Source of the DNA: Treponema sp. | GTDB lineage: Bacteria > Spirochaetota > Spirochaetia > Treponematales > Treponemataceae | Reading direction: 5' to 3' | Length of the DNA stretch: 16,699 bases | Assembly: GCA_024699205.1 (NCBI GenBank) | Contig: JAILQA010000452.1 | Location: forward strand, 1-16,699 | Shown: piece after piece, positions 15,100 through 16,699 of the stretch | Layout: every line of letters starts with the position of its first letter | Numbering within the stretch: position 1 is the first letter of the stretch | Made by a program: the position numbers and the translations under genes | The notes under the pieces: generated by a model | What the model was told of the DNA's origin: nothing | Database searches by the model: none | Seen by the model: only the letters and a program-made list of their open reading frames with translations

Positions 15100-15933
15100 A
15101 TGAAAAATGATAGTTATCATCCGAAATCTGTTGACGAACTAACCTTCACCGATGATGGAATGTTTCAAGCAGTATTACATAATCCAGAAATATGTGCGGA
15201 ACTTATCGAAAGATTACTTCATATCAAAGTAAATCACGTAGATTATCCTGAACTTGAAAAACAAATAGCACCTTACTATTCCAGCAAGGGGGTAAGGCTG
15301 GATGTTTATGTAAAGGATGATGATAAGATAATCGATATAGAAATCCAATCATATAAACAAGAAGCTCTAGGAAAACGCACACGTTATTACCAAAGCATGG
15401 TTGATATCGATTGTATTTTGAAAGGCCAGGATTATACAGAATTAAAAGACAGTTACATTTTATTTATCTGTAAGGATGATCCTTTTACTTTTAAGGAAAA
15501 CAGTAAAAATCATTTTGGCATCCCCTGTTATACATTTAAAAATATTTGCCTTGAGAATCAAGCAGTTAAATTAGATGACAAAAGCCTTAAGGTGATTTAT
15601 AATTCAAGTGCATATGAAAAAGAAAGCGATGAAAAAATACGAGGCTTTCTTCATTATATATACACGAATGAACCTGGAGAAGATGATTTTTCCAACCGCC
15701 TTTCTGCCCTAGTTGAAAAGATAAAAGAAAACGACAGATTCAGGAGGGATTACGCCGCCATGAACTTACACGATAGAGACATTCAAAGAGCTGCAAAAAA
15801 AGAAGGAGCTCATCAAAAAGCTTTAGAAACCGCAAAAAATCTTCTTAAGATGAAGTTACTGACAGTTGAACAAATTTCACAAGCCGCTGGTCTTTCTATA
15901 GAGGAAATAAATAAACTTGCTAATGAACTTTAA
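15100..15933 (+). CDS. Rpn-family PD-(D/E)XK nuclease / putative transposase-like protein (second copy)
   Basis: The 277-residue protein is another COG5464-type PD-(D/E)XK nuclease, only distantly similar to the one at 5521. The core reads GVRLDVYVKDDDKIIDIEIQ with Asp68, Glu81 and Gln83, followed by KRTRYYQSMVD (Arg93, Arg95). The N-terminal part (FTDDGMFQAVLHNPEIC) is the helical segment typical of this subgroup. The C-terminus has MKLLTVEQISQAAGLSIEEI, clearly the same module as in the other copy. AGGAG lies 8 nt before the ATG. There are no flanking inverted repeats. Function is inferred only from family; these genes are often present in many copies in Treponema and gut Firmicutes genomes. 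Confidence 0.87.
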   Translation: MKNDSYHPKSVDELTFTDDGMFQAVLHNPEICAELIERLLHIKVNHVDYPELEKQIAPYYSSKGVRLDVYVKDDDKIIDIEIQSYKQEALGKRTRYYQSMVDIDCILKGQDYTELKDSYILFICKDDPFTFKENSKNHFGIPCYTFKNICLENQAVKLDDKSLKVIYNSSAYEKESDEKIRGFLHYIYTNEPGEDDFSNRLSALVEKIKENDRFRRDYAAMNLHDRDIQRAAKKEGAHQKALETAKNLLKMKLLTVEQISQAAGLSIEEINKLANEL

Positions 15934-15993
15934 TCAGATTAATTTTCTTCGTCTTATATATATTAAATTTTGTCTTTTTGTTTGTTGTTTTAA

Positions 15994-16022
15994 TGGACAA
16001 ACTAATTTTTATGTTGTATCAT
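15994..16022 (+). promoter_or_regulatory. Candidate promoter for the GH20 gene
   Basis: TGGACA (15994-15999) and TATCAT (16017-16022) are 17 bp apart, each one mismatch from consensus. The predicted start point falls at about 16029, the A of the ATG. A TATAAT at 16022-16027 would start inside the gene and is less likely. Confidence 0.35.
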
Positions 16023-16028
16023 ATAATT

Positions 16029-16699
16029 ATGAAGACAATTATATCTATAATCCCTGAACCACAGGAAATTACAGTAAAAAACGGCCTTTTACTTACAAAA
16101 AACAATTTCGCACTTGCATCAGACGATTTTTTTAATGATTACGCAGACTTTTTATGTAAGGAACTTCAGAAGTGCAATGTAAAATGTAAGGTAAACGACG
16201 ATTCTAAATCTAAGACAAGTACACCTGTTCAAATTAAAGTCACACAAACTGATTCAAACTCACAGACCACAGAAATTATTCCGGAATCTTATACTCTCGA
16301 CATCAATGATAACGAAATCCTTATTCAGGCAGCAGACAAAGCTGGAGCTTTATTTGCAATCCAAACTTTAAAACAGTTGATTCTTTCTAACGAGGGATTT
16401 TTACCTTGCCTTTCAATAAAAGATTTCCCTCAGTATAAATGGCGCGGATTTATGCTGGACACCAGCCGCAACTATTTTTCAATTGATTTTATAAAGAAAG
16501 TTCTTGATTTGGCTTCTTTCCACAAAATGAACCGCTTCCACTGGCATTTGACAGATGACCAGGGCTGGAGAATCCATGTACCAGAATATCCTTTATTAAC
16601 AGAAATCGGTTCAATCCGCGACGCACATACTATGCCTTTAATGAAGGACTATTACTGTGACTTCAAGAAAAATCTGCCTTATTACTACACCGATGAAGA
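16029..16699 (+). CDS. GH20 beta-N-acetylhexosaminidase (5' part, cut by window edge)
   Basis: The reading frame is open to the window end (223 codons plus 2 bases). The start IIPEPQEITVKNGLLL is the usual beginning of the GH20 N-terminal (GH20b) domain, covering about 1-135. The catalytic barrel begins at YKWRGFMLDTSRNYFSIDF (about 137-155) and continues with KMNRFHWHLTDDQGWRI; the Asp-Glu catalytic pair should lie beyond the window. GH20 enzymes release terminal N-acetylglucosamine or N-acetylgalactosamine from glycans, chitin oligomers or peptidoglycan fragments. There is no signal peptide, which suggests cytoplasmic action on imported sugars. The ATG has no Shine-Dalgarno sequence and may be the first base of the mRNA. 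The segment from about 55 to 90 is Ser/Thr/Asp-rich and may be a loop specific to this protein. Confidence 0.9.
   Translation, partial: MKTIISIIPEPQEITVKNGLLLTKNNFALASDDFFNDYADFLCKELQKCNVKCKVNDDSKSKTSTPVQIKVTQTDSNSQTTEIIPESYTLDINDNEILIQAADKAGALFAIQTLKQLILSNEGFLPCLSIKDFPQYKWRGFMLDTSRNYFSIDFIKKVLDLASFHKMNRFHWHLTDDQGWRIHVPEYPLLTEIGSIRDAHTMPLMKDYYCDFKKNLPYYYTDE

Overview
The window looks like a chromosomal segment from a spirochaete, most likely a gut or rumen Treponema. This is inferred from an AT-rich genome with GC-rich intergenic repeat DNA, a second EF-G-like GTPase, two Rpn-type PD-(D/E)XK proteins, a UPF0210 protein and several glycoside hydrolases. No rRNA, tRNA, CRISPR array or insertion sequence was seen.

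Layout. (1) 1-3224, minus strand: a peptide natural-product (RiPP) operon. A promoter candidate at 3197-3224 is followed by a radical SAM/SPASM maturase, a 130-residue precursor with a double-glycine leader, and a C39-peptidase transporter cut by the window edge. This is the most interesting locus: all three parts are present, yet the core peptide and the insert-bearing maturase match no class I can name. (2) 3255-4289, minus: a cytoplasmic GH5 glycosidase. (3) 4290-4728: 439 bp without a gene, holding a GC-rich repeat-like element, a perfect 19-bp inverted repeat, and promoter candidates for GH5 and proC. (4) proC (4729-5517, plus) converges with an Rpn-type nuclease gene (5521-6390, minus). 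(5) An EF-G paralogue with its own promoter and a clear terminator (6501-8770). (6) A membrane DUF218 protein (8826-9695, minus) lies divergent from a probable three-gene operon, 9793-13485: a secreted M15 peptidase, a soluble tandem ABC ATPase and a GH18 lipoprotein, which may act on the cell envelope. (7) A UPF0210 gene (13606-14967), a second Rpn-type gene (15100-15933), and the start of a cytoplasmic GH20 hexosaminidase gene that runs off the right edge.

How the genes fit together. In the first locus the maturase would modify the precursor, and the transporter's C39 domain would cut after Gly-Gly and export the product. GH5 and GH20 lack signal peptides and so probably act on imported oligosaccharides. 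The M15, GH18 and DUF218 products point to peptidoglycan or envelope work. Several starts were moved to inner ATG codons because only those have a correctly spaced Shine-Dalgarno sequence. Two genes (M15 and GH20) lack one and have -10-like boxes 6-7 bp upstream, which suggests leaderless mRNAs.
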